Positions 6,372-6,438 of a stretch of 6,438 bases of DNA are shown one piece after another (the stretch's first letter is position 1; the number at the start of each line of letters is the position of its first letter). The position numbers and the translations under genes were made by a program. The notes under the pieces were generated by a model. It saw only the letters and a list, made by a program, of their open reading frames with translations. It had not been told where the DNA came from and searched no databases. The stretch comes from Alphaproteobacteria bacterium TMED93 (GTDB taxonomy: Bacteria; Pseudomonadota; Alphaproteobacteria; TMED109). Location of the stretch: assembly GCA_002171495.2 (NCBI GenBank), contig NHEU02000048.1, positions 1 to 6,438 of the forward strand, given 5' to 3'.

Positions 6372-6438
6372 ATTTCAAAAAAAATTATATATACTAATAA
6401 TATTATTTAATATAATAATTATATATCATGAAATTATT
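6372..6438. other. AT-only intergenic end between aroK and a possible divergent gene
   Basis: These 67 bases contain only four G or C. They hold candidate -10 boxes in both directions: TATAAT at 6389-6384 on the minus strand and at 6411-6416 on the plus strand. An ATG at 6428 on the plus strand follows the second box by 11 bases, but only about four codons are visible, so no gene is called. No hairpin terminator is seen. Confidence 0.5.
6384..6389 (-). promoter_or_regulatory. Possible -10 box for aroK
   Basis: A perfect TATAAT on the minus strand lies 12 bases before the TTG at 6371. Transcription would begin near 6377, leaving almost no leader. No -35 resembling TTGACA is found 16-18 bases upstream. 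The region is nearly pure A+T, so a chance match is quite possible. Confidence 0.3.

Noticed and set aside
6428..6438. Start of a divergent plus-strand gene (ATG AAA TTA ...)
   Set aside because: Only about four codons are visible and there is no Shine-Dalgarno, so a gene cannot be supported from this window.

Overview
The window looks like the chromosome of a streamlined, AT-rich marine planktonic alphaproteobacterium, of the SAR11 (Pelagibacterales) or HIMB59/AEGEAN-169 type. Three things suggest this: a proteorhodopsin gene; gene pairings (ubiA next to a divergent rsmE; aroK-aroB-corC) that I associate with Alphaproteobacteria; and very low GC with intergenic gaps of 0 to about 50 bases. 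Hand counts gave about 24% GC for a 240-base sample of rsmE and about 37% for the first 240 bases of the rhodopsin gene. The exact clade is inference. The standard code fits, with TGA used as a stop.

Layout from left to right. (1) Bases 1-573, minus strand: the N-terminal 191 codons of a proteorhodopsin, cut by the window edge. It has the D-T-E pump motif and Gln at the spectral-tuning position, which predicts blue absorption. It has the only strong Shine-Dalgarno sequence I found among the gene starts examined. (2) Bases 622-2750, minus strand: a tightly overlapping cassette of ubiA (ubiquinone prenyltransferase), a family-2 glycosyltransferase of the TIGR04283 type, and a TIGR04282/DUF2064 nucleotidyl/glycosyl-transferase-like protein. 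The middle gene is broken by a one-base frameshift in a ten-base A tract (plus-strand T10, 1732-1741). Its two halves together give a complete family member, so only the C-terminal half is a long open frame. (3) Bases 2752-3483, plus strand: rsmE, whose ATG lies one base from the divergent ubiA ATG. (4) Bases 3488-6371, minus strand: aroK-aroB-corC with a 20-base overlap and then direct abutment. This operon makes two shikimate-pathway enzymes and a CNNM/CorC membrane protein. aroK must start with TTG. (5) Bases 6372-6438: an almost pure A+T intergenic end with possible divergent -10 boxes.

The genes are mostly housekeeping: aromatic amino acid and chorismate supply (aroK, aroB), ubiquinone (ubiA), 16S rRNA methylation (rsmE) and magnesium/cobalt export (corC). 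Chorismate is also the source of the 4-hydroxybenzoate that UbiA prenylates, so the aro genes feed UbiA metabolically. The accessory content is the light-driven proton pump and the glycosyltransferase pair. I found no RNA gene, CRISPR array, insertion sequence or attachment site. The two most interesting points are the poly(A) frameshift, which could be slippage-rescued, a recent pseudogene or a sequencing error, and the blue-tuned rhodopsin without a signal peptide beside an unusual cassette.
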